Shown: positions 46,006 to 58,413, counted from the stretch's first letter. The stretch: 64,000 nucleotides of DNA from Amphiura filiformis (GCF_039555335.1 NC_092640.1:30758204-30822203), one strand, 5' to 3'. Numbers and translations are program-made. Notes: generated by a model from the sequence alone, not told the origin.

Positions 46006-46901
46006 AATTTTCTTATTTTGTGTCATTTTCACGCCTCATTAATTTTGTGCGCCAAGGTCAAAGAACATTAAAAGTGGTGTTCAGTGGTAAAGAAACTATA
46101 ACTCTAATAAAAGAAACAGAAACAAGCTTGGGTCCTGTTGGTTCACTATTTTTACTGATTTTCTAAATATCATCCTAAAGCCTAGTAAATAGCATATAAT
46201 AGGCCAAATAGGGGTTCCATCAATCTTCAAGCATCCACAACAGGACGTGCCAACAGGTACCCATGGTGTTTTTACTTCATTCAACATATTTAAGTGTTGT
46301 TATTTGCATTTATGTAGAAATTAGTTTGGGCACATGTTGGCGCAAGGATATATTAGGGGTCAAAGGTTAATCCAAAACCATAAAGTGCTACTTTATATAG
46401 TTCATGCAACCAATATGCAATCTTCAAGCATCCACTACTCTAGATGTGCCAAAAAGTGCCCATAATGTTTTTACTTCAATCAGTTTATCTAAGTGCTGTT
46501 ACTTGCATTTATGTAGAAATTAATATGGGTTCATGTTGGCCCAAGGATATTTTTAAGGTCAAAGGTTAATCCAAAACCATAAAATGCTACTTTTTGATAG
46601 TTCCTGCAACTAATACGCAATCTTCAAGCGTCCACTACTAGATGTGCCAAAAAGTACCCATAATGTTTTTACTTCAATAAGTTCATCTAAGTGCTGTTAC
46701 TTGCATTTATGTAGAAATTTGTTTGGGTTCATGTTGGCGCAAGGATATTTTAAGGGTCAAAGGTCAATCCTAAAGCACAAAGTGCAACTCTTTTGCGAGT
46801 TTGTGCAACTGTGAAAATGTGCACAAACATTGTCCCAATATCTACCTCAAATGGAGCGTATATTTGCTTGTTACGTCTTACATTGTATGGATGCTCATGG
46901 C

Positions 46902-47118
46902 CAGTGTTCGAAATAAGCACTTATCCTCTTGTCCTCTTGTCCAAAAACCACTGGGGACAACCAAATTGAGCTATGTACTTATCCCCTGGACAACCACTAT
47001 ATTTTACCTCCAAAAATGTGACACATTTGGGGACAACCAAAATGTTTTGAGGACAAGCAGAATTTATGCTTTAGTTGTCCTCGGGACAACCTCCATAGTT
47101 TCCTTATTTCCGACACTG
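46902..47118. mobile_element. hAT-type miniature element nested in the foldback
   Basis: Termini CAGTGTTCGAAATAAG and CTTATTTCCGACACTG are inverted. CTCATGGC flanks both sides (46894-46901 and 47119-47126), a perfect 8-bp duplication. The interior has repeated GGGGACAACCAAA. Its insertion is younger than the host foldback. Confidence 0.88.
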
Positions 47119-48755
47119 CTCATGGCACAGTGATATTTAAGAGGAGGCCCCTACCGGTAACACTTTAATACTGTTGAATGCAGAATGTGTATAAATCAAA
47201 CCTTACCCAGCATTTTCAGATCATTTGACCATCCACAACAAACCAAGTGGAAGGTACACATGTTAAGTTTTCATGGTTTACAAAAATGTTCTCCAAAATA
47301 TTATAAGCCTGCACATGTTATAAGTATAAGTATATTGATTCATTGCAGTCAAAATGCAATATTGTTCTTCACTTATTATACATTACAATGTAAGCTTGCA
47401 CAACTTCGGTCTCATACTTGTATTATTGGGCTCTTTAAATATTCATATAATGCCAATATTATCCCAACTTCAAGGCTTTTTATGAAGAAATTGAATAAAT
47501 CGAGTTGGCATACATATGGGATCTTGTTGGCATTGAAATTACCAACACTCAAAGAATGCACTTTGTTACATTTTGATTTTTTTGTATTGACCTTTGACCC
47601 TCAAAATATCATTGCGCCAACATGAGCCCAAGCATATTCCTACAGATACACAAGTAACAGCACTTGGATAAACTAAGTGAAGTTTAACACCATGGGTACT
47701 TGTTGGCACATCGAGAAATGGACACTCGAAGATTGCATATTGGTCGCACAAACTAACATAAAAGTAGAATTTTGTGATTTTGAATTGACCTTTGACCCTT
47801 AAAATATCCTTGCGCCAACATGAGCCCACACTTATTTCCACAGAAATGCAAGCAAGAGCACTTGAATAAACTAACTGAAGTTAAAACACCATGGGTACTT
47901 GTTGGCATATCTAGTGGAGGATACTTAAAGTTCGCACATAGTACGGCATGGCATATTATTTACTGTTTACTTGCTTTAAGATGATATTTAGAAAATCATA
48001 AAAAATACTAAACCAACAGGACCCAAGCTTTTTACTGCTTCTTTTAGTAGAGTTACAGTTTGTTTACCACTGAACACAAATTTTTCTGCTCTTCGACCTT
48101 GGCGCATGAAATTAATGAGGCGTGAAAATGGCTCAAAATTAGACATTTTGACCTTTGACCTCCATTTTCTTCTTGCGCCAACGAGCACCCATCAATTTTG
48201 CATTTGCATTTGATTCTAAATAATTAGTTTATCCATTTCAACTTGCTTTTTTCGTGGGTGCTTAATGGCAATGAGTTTAAAGCCACAGAAAACAGCACGA
48301 GGGCGCTTTTCACTAATATTTTAAACTTGATTATTACGATGCGCCAATGGTAACCCAACAATTTTTTTTTCATCATTGTAATGATACCCATAGAAGGATT
48401 CAAAAACTCTTTTCTTTTCACTGGGCCAACGTTGGCGCACAATTTTCTAGTGGCTACTAATTGGTAATCCATTTAACGATGTTTATGGGGCCAAAATTTC
48501 AATAATTTTTTTCAGACAAACGAAATGAGCGAGGAAGCTAAAATTTTGGGGGTAGTTTCTTGGACTGATGATGCATCATCTTATTTTTTTAAAAGAAAAT
48601 CCATGACGCACTTGAATCACAAAGTCCCATTTCGGTCCCATTCTTACTGACAATGGCTGATAATATACATAACTTTTGTTACCAGTGTGTTATTATTTTT
48701 GGAGAAAAATGCAAAAATTTTCACAAATTTATCAAGGGGTGTAGCACCACCTTAA

Positions 48756-50425
48756 GAGTAACACCATGCTAAATTAATACCACTAGGGTATACACATGCG
48801 TAGAAGGGCAGATTGTCCGCACTCTGGCTACAAAAATGTACGCTACCATGCTTACAGCACTCTCAACTTAAGACGAGACACAGTATAGTTTTATGTGACC
48901 AATTTTAAAAGCATACATTGCCACTTACTGTGAATGCCCAGCAGGGTGTCAGTTAGCCACCCGTCCACCTGTTATTTTGGAGAGGCAGTTTGCTCCCTGG
49001 ACAGGCAAAATTATTAAATTAATGCTTTTGACTTAATGCTAAATTCTAAAAATAATGCTTGAATAAGTTCTGTGAACTTAAAAAGATCAAACTAAATAAA
49101 TTGAGGCTTACCAACAGCTATTTGAGTTTGAAATTTGGAATTGAATCAATTGAATTGGATGACTGAGAACATTCATCAATAGTTATTTGAACTGACTGAA
49201 CTCCCAGAAGAGGCAAAGTTCTCAAAACAAGATCAAACTAATAAATTGAGGCTATATAGCAATAGCTGTACCCCCCTGAATAGGCAAAGGTCTTGTTATG
49301 TTTCCAGGGTCAAATTTTGGACAGGCAGTTTTGCTAGAAATGAGCTAAGACCCTGATGACCAAGTATGACCCTTTGCATTGCCATCTCTAAACAGGGTTC
49401 TAGTTGCAAAGTGTTGCTTGCTTGTATGCCTGTCATATGCATGCATTAATGACCGTGCAAGCCATAACATCTAATTTGGGCGTAAGTCTCACGCCCTCTG
49501 CTTACCTATCCAAATATAACAATTTAGCTTACATTGTATTTTGACCAAATTATTTCATGCAACCTTATTTTATTGTACAATTTTGATGAAATTAAATTGT
49601 AAAAAAGCTTTTTCTGCCCCAACTACTTGCTTTGAAAACAATCCTGAAGAAATTATTAAGATCTCATGCTTTGCTTATATTTGCTCAAAAGTAAACTACC
49701 TGTATCCTGGGAATTTTTATAAACTTGTTTATTTATGTTATAATACTTCTGATATAAATATGTTAAATGAAATTTATTATGTAGACAACAATCCATTTAT
49801 ACTAAAGAAGTGACAACTAAAAGACCTAATGTAGAGGATATGTAATGTTAGCTCTAATATTGCAATTATCAACCCTCAATTTATGTAAAATAAATAAAAA
49901 TAAAGGATGTACTGAAAATGTTTTATATTCTTTGTGTACAATCCCATAAAATATGTAGATCTTTATAGGCAAAGAGCCAAATTGGTTTGATCTTTTGACT
50001 GAGAATCGATGCAGGTCGATCCTTGTTATTTATGAAATCAATTAATTGACTGTTCATACATACTCATGATATAACGATGTTTCTGATTGGATTTGGGCCC
50101 TTTTTGCTGGTCATGACCAGTCCGCAGGGCATAAACAAGCTGCGTCACGCAGCGTTGGAAACCCAATTAACACGATCCACGATTTGCTAGTGTTGCGTAC
50201 AAGCGCATGTCACCGCGCCTATCTCACGCGGAGCGCAAAAGATAACGCGTATCACACGTTGACTCCCGGCTGTTGACCTCATGAGCCGAGCTGCTTCCTG
50301 CAAGTAGGCCTACTCATTTTCTTCCAATTTATGAAGGAAAACGGTATGGAAATGTTATTTAAACTTGTAAACCCTTATTATTTTCATCTGTATTGAATTG
50401 CTAAGAATGTTGGGTATGTATGAAC
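48756..50425. other. Intergenic, little recognised
   Basis: A weak inverted pair (CAGGGTGTCAGTTAGCC near 48952 and GAGCTAAGACCCTGATG near 49342, with GGACAGGCA near both) may mark a decayed element. No exon is supported; the frame at 49541-49813 is AT-driven. Confidence 0.4.
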
Positions 50426-50490
50426 GGGGTTCATTCATAGGATTTTGGGCATGATCGCTGTTTATGCCCTCAATCTTATGAATGAACCCC
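50426..50490. mobile_element. 65-bp foldback (GGGGTTCATTCATA)
   Basis: GGGGTTCATTCATA is perfectly inverted as TATGAATGAACCCC, with GGGCATGATCGCTGTTTATG in the loop. It is a cleaner copy of the motif at 36.8 kb. Confidence 0.65.
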
Positions 50491-52333
50491 TAATTAATTG
50501 TGATAACATGAATCTTTGCATGTAATGATATTGACTAATACAAATTTACCATGTAATTATTTGATAGTTCATTAAATAACAAGCATCGAAGCAACATCAC
50601 AGGTTGATCAAAAGATTGAAAAAATTTGGCTCTGGTGCTGTACTCATATTTTTAGTAACGTCTCACCACTACATGTATAATACTAGTGGCATCTTCAGCC
50701 TGGCAACCCATCACATTTGATCACATAATAATTAGAATACATGTAGTGATGAGATTTCTTGTATCATGCTTTAGTGATGAGGGAGAAGCTCTTACATGGG
50801 GGATATATGTGGGGAACACTTGCTATTTTTAGGGATTGCAGAAACATCTGAATCTAAGGTCAAGTGCAGCTGGTTTGAGTCGAAATTGATGTTGAAATAG
50901 GTTTGAAATCAGGATGGAAAATTGGTTGATTTTGCCTCCCCTGAAATTCACTTTGCCTCCCCAATGCTCCCCTCTGAACAAGAATTCCTGGCGCTGCCAC
51001 TGCATGCCCATAGTCAGGATGTATTGGGGAGGGGTGTTGTGGGTTGGTGGTGTGCAAAGCTTCCAAATGTGATTACTTTTTGGAAATAATCTGCTAGCAT
51101 TTTAGTGGACTTTCAGTTTTCTTAAAAACATTTTTACTCATGTTGAATTTTTCATCCAAATTATGACCTTTTTGGGCATATTTTAACATTGTTCACAAAA
51201 GAATATACATTTTGGTAGGTTGCACCACTTGGATACTGGCCTGGAATATGGTATTTTTGGGATGCTTCAGTGAGCCCTACAAATAAACAATTTGCTGTCT
51301 GTTTCACATAATGATCTATCATCTTTGAAACGGATGACAATGTGTCCATGCCCATTGAAATCTACATCAAGCAATATGTTCACCAGCTATATTTTTGAGT
51401 TCATTTGTCAAAACAAAATGAAAAACTTTTTCTTTCTGCTGACAGTTTCGTTAGAAACATTCTGGCTTTCTCAAAGCATTGATGATGTTATTGATCCTCA
51501 TTGACGGGATGTTTTGATTTTCCCGGAAGTGTTACTTCAGCCTCCAGTGTTGAGCAGAGGATCACATATGTGACCGTCCACGACGAAACGCTCGTAAAGT
51601 CGGCCCCTGGTCATATTTGTTTTCTTCCGTGTTTAGAAAATATATATCATAATCTTTACAATGATATATGATTTGACTTCAAACGATATCCAGAAGCGGA
51701 GTTATGGCTTGTTAAACTTTGGTCCTTCAGTAAAAGGGTACATTATTTTGGTGTTACATTATTTCTCTTTTTCCACATTACTGGTATTACATATCAAATG
51801 GTCATAATTGGCAGCCACTTCAAATCATCCCCAAGTCAACGAGGTTCAGGAATGTCCTTTCATTGTTAATTGTTGGTTAACCCACAACTTGAATAGGATT
51901 TAGCCAAAGCAAACAAAGACTAAAGCTATTTACTAATTCTATACATAAGTATAAGCCTGTTATCCTCTTCAACAATAGGATTAAAGATTAGTGTTTGACT
52001 GGACTAAAATGAGAAACATGTAGGACAAACATTAGGTACATATGAATACAACCTTTATGCACATTTTGCACTGTAACTCGAAATACAATTTGCCGACTTT
52101 ACGAGCGGTTTGTGATGGACTTAAAAAGAAAGTGTTCTTGTTGTTCATGGTTTTCCTGACAAATGAACTAAAAATAGCTGGTTCATTAACAGACCTGATG
52201 AACCTCTTCAACAGGCCTGCTCATCAATCAATATTTTCACCACATCGCCCATGTGTTTGAGGGCATACCCACATCACTATGCATGTCAGGATATCAGTCA
52301 ATAATATTTTTAATATTGCTAGATTTTTTCAAA
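50491..52333. other. Intergenic, nothing recognised
   Basis: No exon, element boundary or RNA gene that I can support. Short frames here lack any family resemblance. Confidence 0.5.
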
Positions 52334-52587
52334 TACCGTAAAAACTTGATAGTTGGCATATATGTGCTTACTATCAAGCACTTTTGAAAACATGAAATTG
52401 TACCAAAGTCTGACGCTTTACCAACTGAACTAATGGGGTTGAGACACACATTTGAAGATTTACTTGTTGGTATAACTATCGATGATTTGCTCAAAACCCT
52501 TAACATTTTTGTGGATGGGGCTCTTCATTTTTGCATGTTTTAAAAGCGCTCAATAGTAAGCACATATGCTATCAAGTTTTTATGGTA
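52334..52587 (-). mobile_element. TA-flanked miniature element with tRNA-like insert, copy 1
   Basis: The ends TACCGTAAAAACTTGATAG and CTATCAAGTTTTTATGGTA are inverted. On the minus strand the interior reads AGTTCAGTTGGTAAAGCGTC (52411-52430), the A-box region of a tRNA gene. A copy in the opposite orientation lies at 55682-55946. No B box is visible. TA ends suit Tc1/mariner-type mobilisation. Confidence 0.8.
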
Positions 52588-53146
52588 GTAAGCAAATAAG
52601 TGTTCTGTTAATGTTACACAGTAAATATTGTATTGATGTTATTTATTTCATGAGATAATTTATAATAAATCACAATTTATATTTCAATGGAGTGATATAT
52701 TTGTGTTTATTGTTGCTTGGTTATAGTACATTTATTGCCAGAAAATGACAAATTTCCTGAAGTTTATTCAGAGGGAAATTTGAAGACATTGTTTTGTATT
52801 GTATCTTTAAAAGTAATGATGATAAATACATAAAAGTATACATTTTCAGAAAGGAACTGATGGACGGAATCCAAGTAGCATGGCAGATTTCTGAAAAAAT
52901 TATCAGTGCCAAATTTGATTTTCCATTCCAATTTTCACCACCATAACAACTTGTAATTGATCCAAATCGATGAAATTGCATATTTATGTTCTAAAGACAC
53001 AAAACTAGAAACAGTTTTTTGTTTCTGAAATTCTGAATGAGAACATTTTAAAATAAAAATGCAGTGAATATAATGATCGCAACCACTGTATAACCCAAGA
53101 ACCGCAAAATTCTAGTTTGAATTTTGTACAAACTTTTCAATTTATT
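52588..53146. other. Intergenic, nothing recognised
   Basis: AT-rich sequence with no supported feature. Confidence 0.5.
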
Positions 53147-53747
53147 TTAAGGGCTCGGATAGCAACATTTTCACATACTTTTGTGGGTCCTGAGAGCACA
53201 TCAGACATCTCGAATAGCATTATGAATACGAGGAATGTCCTGATACCAAATAATTTTTGATTTTTTGAAATTTGAGATACAATAAAAATTTTAGGGCAAA
53301 TTATTTAACAGTCCTCAAAGTAAACTTTATAAATCTAATGATATGTACTTGAAAGTATCAATTGAAAATTTTGACCTTTCATATTGAAGAAATACATTTT
53401 TTTCCCAATGTGTTTTTGGGAAAAAATCTTCAATACAAAAGGTCAAAATTTTCATATGATGGACGACTTCATCCCAGCTACATACACTTTAAGTACATAA
53501 CATTAGATTTTATACAATTTACTTTGAGGGCTGTTAAATTTCAAAAATATAAATTTATAATCATTTGCCATAAAATTTGTATTATATAGCGAATTTCAAA
53601 AAATCTAAATCATTTGATATCATCAGGACATTCCTCGTATTCAAAATGCAGTTCGATATGTATTCAAAATGCAGTTCGATATGTTTGATGTGCTCTCAGG
53701 TCCGGTCCCACAAAAATACTGTGCAAAGGTGAGTGACCCGCCCTTAA
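53147..53747. mobile_element. TTAA-flanked foldback element, family A, full copy 2
   Basis: TTAA at 53147-53150 and 53744-53747. The arms (TTAAGGGCTCGGATAGCAAC, GAGAGCACATCAGACAT and their inverse) meet near 53410. It carries the CTCGGATAGC terminus, unlike the GGTGGGGTATG terminus of the 23.8-kb copy, so two subfamilies exist. A 21-bp stretch TTCAAAATGCAGTTCGATAT is duplicated near 53640. Confidence 0.85.
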
Positions 53748-54173
53748 AAAGGCTTAGGGGAACACACTTGTGTCAAATGAGGTGAATCCAAGGTAATCTA
53801 GCAACTTCAATCACACAAATTGCACAACAAACAATTCCATATTTTGTTAAAGACAATTCATTGTCATAATTCTAAGATTTATTAAATTCATTGTTAAAAT
53901 CATAAGATTTCTTAGTTAAATACAGAGTCAACTAAAAGCCTTAGACCTATTCAATTCATATCTTAAATGTGACACGACCTAATCCATGGGGGCCAAACAA
54001 ATTAAAGGAGGCATTTTTGAAAACTGAGTTACTATAATTATTACCTGATTTAAACATTAGGCTATCATATACTGAAAACATGCACCAACCGTCTAGCATA
54101 ATTGGTTCTTAAGTTATAAAGGTTTGTGATGTGTATTTTATTATGTAGTTTATTGTTTTTTACTCCATATTTT
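53748..54173. other. Intergenic, nothing recognised
   Basis: No supported feature. Confidence 0.5.
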
Positions 54174-54736
54174 CATACCTGCCAACATTGAAAACCTAGA
54201 AAACAGTCCATGGCGAACGGAGGGCGCGAAGCGCCCGTAGTATTACCTCTGAACATGACTGATAGGACACTGATATGATGCACAATACAAAGTTGAAAAT
54301 TCAGAAGAAAAAAATCTAAGTTTTTGGTGACTTTGGAGAACCACTAGACGTATTCTGAAGTGCTAGGATCATTCACAGTTAATTTGAAAATAATTGGAAA
54401 AAAGTTACAAAAATATTACAGATTATAAATGCATGGAAAACCAATGCATGTATAATATATGTGATAGAAGAAGAGGTAAACATTAGTTAGTGGTTTGCAT
54501 ATTAAGGATAACAAACTGTAATTTTTTTGTAACTTTTTTTCAAATTAACTGTGAATGATCCTAGCACTTCAGAATAGGTCCAGTGGTTCTCCAAAGTCGC
54601 CGAAAACTTTGGAAAAGAAATAAAATAAAAAATAAAAAAAATTTTTCCCCAGAAAATCGGAGTACTCTGATTTTCGGGGTTTAAAACTCGGGAAATCGGA
54701 GTGACTCCGCGAAAATCGGAGTAGTTGGCAGGTATG
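54174..54736. mobile_element. Foldback element with CATACCTGCCAAC ends and TATTTT duplication
   Basis: CATACCTGCCAAC and GTTGGCAGGTATG are perfect inverted ends. TATTTT flanks both (54168-54173, 54737-54742). Inner arms also match: AGTGCTAGGATCATTCACAG near 54360 and CTGTGAATGATCCTAGCACT near 54549. The length is 563 bp and non-coding. Confidence 0.85.
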
Positions 54737-55082
54737 TATTTTTGCCTTTTATCAATTTCAAATTTGCTGCCTTTGGCCCCCATGGACCAGATCATGTCAC
54801 AAATTGTTTGAATCCTCTCCACGCGGGGGTTGACTGAAGATGATTTTTTTTTAATTAAAAAATTTCAGAATTGTAAATTTTCATGACCACATTTGGAATC
54901 AGTATGAAAAATGCATTAAAATGAGTACAAACGAGCTTATATTGGTTCAGTGGTTCTTAAGATAGCTCTTGATATTTTGAGAAAATATCTCTGGAACTTT
55001 TTGTGGTGAAGCCTACGGCTAGCATGCAGAGCATTAATACCCATGCTCAGGATAGGAAGTGTGTAGAAAACAAGGCGACAAC

Positions 55083-55365
55083 TCTCTAGTCTGAAGGTTC
55101 CCTAGTCTGAAGGCTCCTTAGTCCGAAGGTTCGCTAGTCCGAACACATAATTTACCATTCGCTAGTCCAAATTCTGAAACAGGTTTGCTAGTCCGAATAA
55201 TAAATATGGTTCTCTAGTCCGAATATACAATAAGGCTCGCTAACCTAAACCCTAACCCTTATTCTATATTCGAACCTTCGGATTAGTGAACTTAATTTGG
55301 TTTTCGGACTAGCGACCCTTCGGATTAGCGAACCTTTGGACTAGCGACCCTTCGAACTAGAGAGA
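55083..55365. mobile_element. CTAGTCCGAAGG foldback with CCCTAA-like core
   Basis: The left half repeats CTAGTCCGAAGGTTCG and the right half its inverse, CGGACTAGCGACCCTTCG. Near the centre lies CTAACCTAAACCCTAACCCT (55240-55259). The whole is built from short repeats of one motif on both strands. Confidence 0.8.
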
Positions 55366-55681
55366 AGTCACAGAAAACAAACAGTAACTAACTTATTCAT
55401 GCAATACAAGGGGAAGCACAATGTGAAACAAGACATTTCAGTAGTGGCTCATATCAGGATACTCAAGCAGAAGCACTGGCATCACGGTAGCTGCTGGGCA
55501 GCTGGGGGATGGCACACACTGAAGAAAATTGGCCATTAAGGCCATCCCTTAATGCAGTTACAGACCTGTTTCTGTGTACTTCTTCAGCTAAAATGTGGGT
55601 GAATACGTATATTGTTATCTGAAAACAGATGACGACTTACATTGGCCATGCAGCCACCTGTACATGTATATGAAATGTTTA

Positions 55682-55946
55682 TACCGTAAAAACTCAATAG
55701 TTAGCATAATTATGTGCTTACTTTCGAGCACTTTTAAAACATGCAAACATGAAGTGCCCCATCCACAAAAGTGCAAAGGGTTTTGAGCAAATCATCGATA
55801 CATGTAGTTATATACGAACAAGTAGACCTGCAAATGTGTACCCCAACCCCATTTGCTCTGATGGTAGAGCGCCAGACTTCAGTACAATTTCATGTTTTCA
55901 AAAGCACTCGATAGTAACATATGCTAACTATCCAGTTTTTACGGTA
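55682..55946 (+). mobile_element. TA-flanked miniature element with tRNA-like insert, copy 2
   Basis: The ends TACCGTAAAAACTCAATAG and CTATCCAGTTTTTACGGTA are inverted. GATGGTAGAGCGCCAGACT (55860-55878) is tRNA A-box-like. It shares GGGTTTTGAGCAAATCATCG with copy 1 in the opposite orientation. Confidence 0.8.
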
Positions 55947-56106
55947 TTTCATTGAGGTGTAGGAATACGTGAAATTGGATTCATCAATAAATAAAAAAAC
56001 ATATTTCACACATTTGTCTGTGGTAGTGGTGTTGCTTGCCCACGAAAAGCGCAAAATTAATGTGCCGAAAAGAATTCCACATTTACAATATATGAATGTA
56101 CAGTAG

Positions 56107-56368
56107 TACTGTATTCGTTCCTTTAACCACCCAGGGCGCTTAACAGTCATAGGGGGTGCTTATTTTTATATACTGTTAACATAATTGCATATGCAAAAAA
56201 AGCTCGTAAATATTGGTCATTGCAAGTATGGATCATGTGTAGTTGAATCTTGCACATAATGGAGAATCACGTGTAGTTTTATTTTGCACATAATCATGGA
56301 GGATCATGTGTAAAGTCACTGGGTGGGCGCTTATAGGGGTATGAGTGGTTAATGGAATGAATACGGTA
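56107..56368. mobile_element. TA-flanked miniature element with TACTGTATTC ends
   Basis: TACTGTATTCGTTCCTTTAA and TTAATGGAATGAATACGGTA are inverted, with AGGGCGCTTA and GGGCGCTTAT inside them. The centre repeats GGATCATGTGTAGTT and TTTTGCACATAAT in tandem. It is 262 bp and non-coding. Confidence 0.75.
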
Positions 56369-57209
56369 ATTGTTAATCGGTCAAAAAGCACCAATAAACA
56401 CTTCATTCCCGCTTTTAAGTATAAACAAAAAATCAGCCTCACATACATATGTAACACTTTGTCGCCTGGTTCACTTAATGTTGTAATGCTATTAACATAC
56501 ACAAATATGTTGTTACATTACAAATTACATTGATTGTCCATGCAGTCATCTGTATATAAAACCTAAACATTTATACACAGATTGGTCCGCAAAATTGGCC
56601 TACGGTATTTCAAAAATATGCTGTATGTAAAATAAATATTTAGTTTATACTCAATTTTACCTGATATTCCTTTTAAATAATCAGGCTGATAATTGTTACA
56701 TCTTAATATATAACCATGTATACATAAAGTTTATAAATCCACTAGAAAAATATTCATACTGTTCACACAGAGAGGATTTCTTACCTTCCCAGAATTCTTT
56801 GCATCATGATGATGCATCACCTCATTTTATCAAAAGACACTCCCAATACTTTGAAAATAGACTGGCTAAACATGGGTTGATGGTCAAGAAATAAACATAC
56901 TTTGCAAGATTTGGATGTGCTCTGAGGTACATACATTTCGTCATTATCAACCAATGTTGCACCAGATAGCAAATTAGTACAGAATATTGAAATGGAAGAA
57001 ATGCATTATGGGAAGTGTATGATATCTTCTATGCTGTACACCTGTTTACACCTACAAGACAGGTGATACAATATGTACACAATTTGTGCTTTCAACCAAA
57101 TAAATATAATTCAAAACCACTTAAATGTCCAATATATACACTCTCTTTGGTCTACCATTGCTCAATAAGGGTACATGTACATTATTCAAATAAGGCTGAG
57201 ATAAAAATT
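56369..57209. other. Intergenic, nothing recognised
   Basis: No supported exon or element. Confidence 0.5.
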
Positions 57210-57393
57210 TTGGGCTATCCTCCACAGTTGAAATCCAAACACCCCCTATGGATGACATGACTTAAAATCTCCCACACATGGGGTGTAGATTTCAAATGGA
57301 GCCACCCATTCAGGTAACCTTATTTGAAATTCACACTCCGTGTGTGGAAGAATAATTTCATGTCTTCCATAGAATTTTAACTGGAGTAGCCCA
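57210..57393. mobile_element. TTGGGCTA inverted-repeat element, full copy
   Basis: TTGGGCTATCCTCCACAGTT and AACTGGAGTAGCCCAA are inverted ends, followed inward by CCCCCTATGGATGACATGA and TCATGTCTTCCATAG. It is 184 bp. Half copies lie at 16970-17078 and 26520-26600. Confidence 0.8.
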
Positions 57394-57999
57394 ATGTCAA
57401 AAGATTCAATGTAAGTTTTTTACAGCAGTTTTGAGCCCTTAAAACTGCTGTTTGGTTGAAAGTTGAATTCTGAATTCTGATTACCAAATAACATGTGATT
57501 TATTCGAAACAAAAGAATTTGAGCACCTTTTTTGCTAGTAACTCAAAATCAATAATTAATATTAGTGACATTACATGTGGACTCATTGTCCTGTGCATTC
57601 AATTTTGGCATTTTGGAGCAAGCATAAAATGTGCTAATGATAAATGTTTGATTTTATCATTAGTCAGTAGAATATGATAAAAATACACTTTACAAAAATA
57701 AGCCTCATTTTGGTGCCTTCTATACATAAGTCAATTGGAGTTTGACACATCATATATATAACTATAGAGGCCGTCAGCCTCAGTGGGTACAAATGATTTG
57801 TGTGTTCATGCGTCAGACACTACGCGCAGGGCACAGCTTGCCACGCAGCGGTTATCGCGCATTAACGCGGTGATTTGGCTGTTCACGCATGGAGATCGAA
57901 CGACCATCACAGCGTGTACCCACAAGATGGCGGCATATGACATCACGCTGATGGCCTCTATATTGTATTGGGGTCAGCTATTGTCAGCACCCTGAACCT
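57394..57999. other. Intergenic, nothing recognised
   Basis: A patch near 57780-58010 is GC-richer than its surroundings, but I see no family. Confidence 0.4.
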
Positions 58000-58140
58000 T
58001 CTACATACAGCATTGACACTTCCTCTAATACCGACAGAATTCTGTGCTGTTGCAATGGTTCCAGCCAGCCAGTAAGGATCCAATTGCATCTCATTACCTA
58101 TAATAATCTTGTAAAAATTCTTGGGGTCAGCACTCTCACC
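58000..58140 (-). pseudogene. Possible duplicated copy of the 59.2-59.4 kb exon
   Basis: On the minus strand DPKNFYKIIIGNEMQLDPYW and ATAQNSVGIRGSVNAV parallel RPKNVYKIIDKEMQNDPHWP and TTTQNSIIFSINAV at 59203-59391. Order is kept but identity is moderate. It may be an old duplicated exon or a shared repeat. Confidence 0.4.
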
Positions 58141-58413
58141 TGTCTACAGCTGTGGCACTACAGGTAAATTCTTGGCCAATATCAAACATTATGAACGCAG
58201 TGGCCCTGTGATAAACATACGCGCACATAGCACGGTACAGAAGAAAGCATACACACGCCTTACATTGCATTGCGTACATGCTTAGTATGCTACATGGATG
58301 CAACGCAAATGTTCCAGCTTGGCCAAGAATGACTTAATTTACCTGTAATACTGATAGAATTCGGTTTTGTTGTGACAGTAATCATTATATTTTTGACCTG
58401 AGTGTGCAGATGC

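Larger units (their letters stand above)
45223..48755. mobile_element. 3.5-kb TTAA-flanked foldback element with DR1 motifs
   Basis: The ends TTAAGGTGGTACTACACCC and GGGGTGTAGCACCACCTTAA are inverted and flanked by TTAA. The arms, about 1 kb each, match along their length (for example TGGTAACAAAAGTTATGTAT at 45294 and ATACATAACTTTTGTTACCA at 48665; GATGGGTGCTCGTTGGCGC at 45961 and GCGCCAACGAGCACCCATC at 48174). The inner parts hold tandem units of about 200 bp with CATGTTGGCGCAAGGATAT, in opposite orientation on each side. No transposase is seen. TTAA targets suit piggyBac or Kolobok. A hAT-type element has inserted at 46902. Confidence 0.88.

Noticed and set aside
49541-49813. 90-codon plus-strand frame
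   Set aside because: AT-driven composition, no splice context, no recognisable motif.
52405-52434. tRNA gene
   Set aside because: Only the A-box half is tRNA-like. No acceptor stem, anticodon loop or B box could be found.
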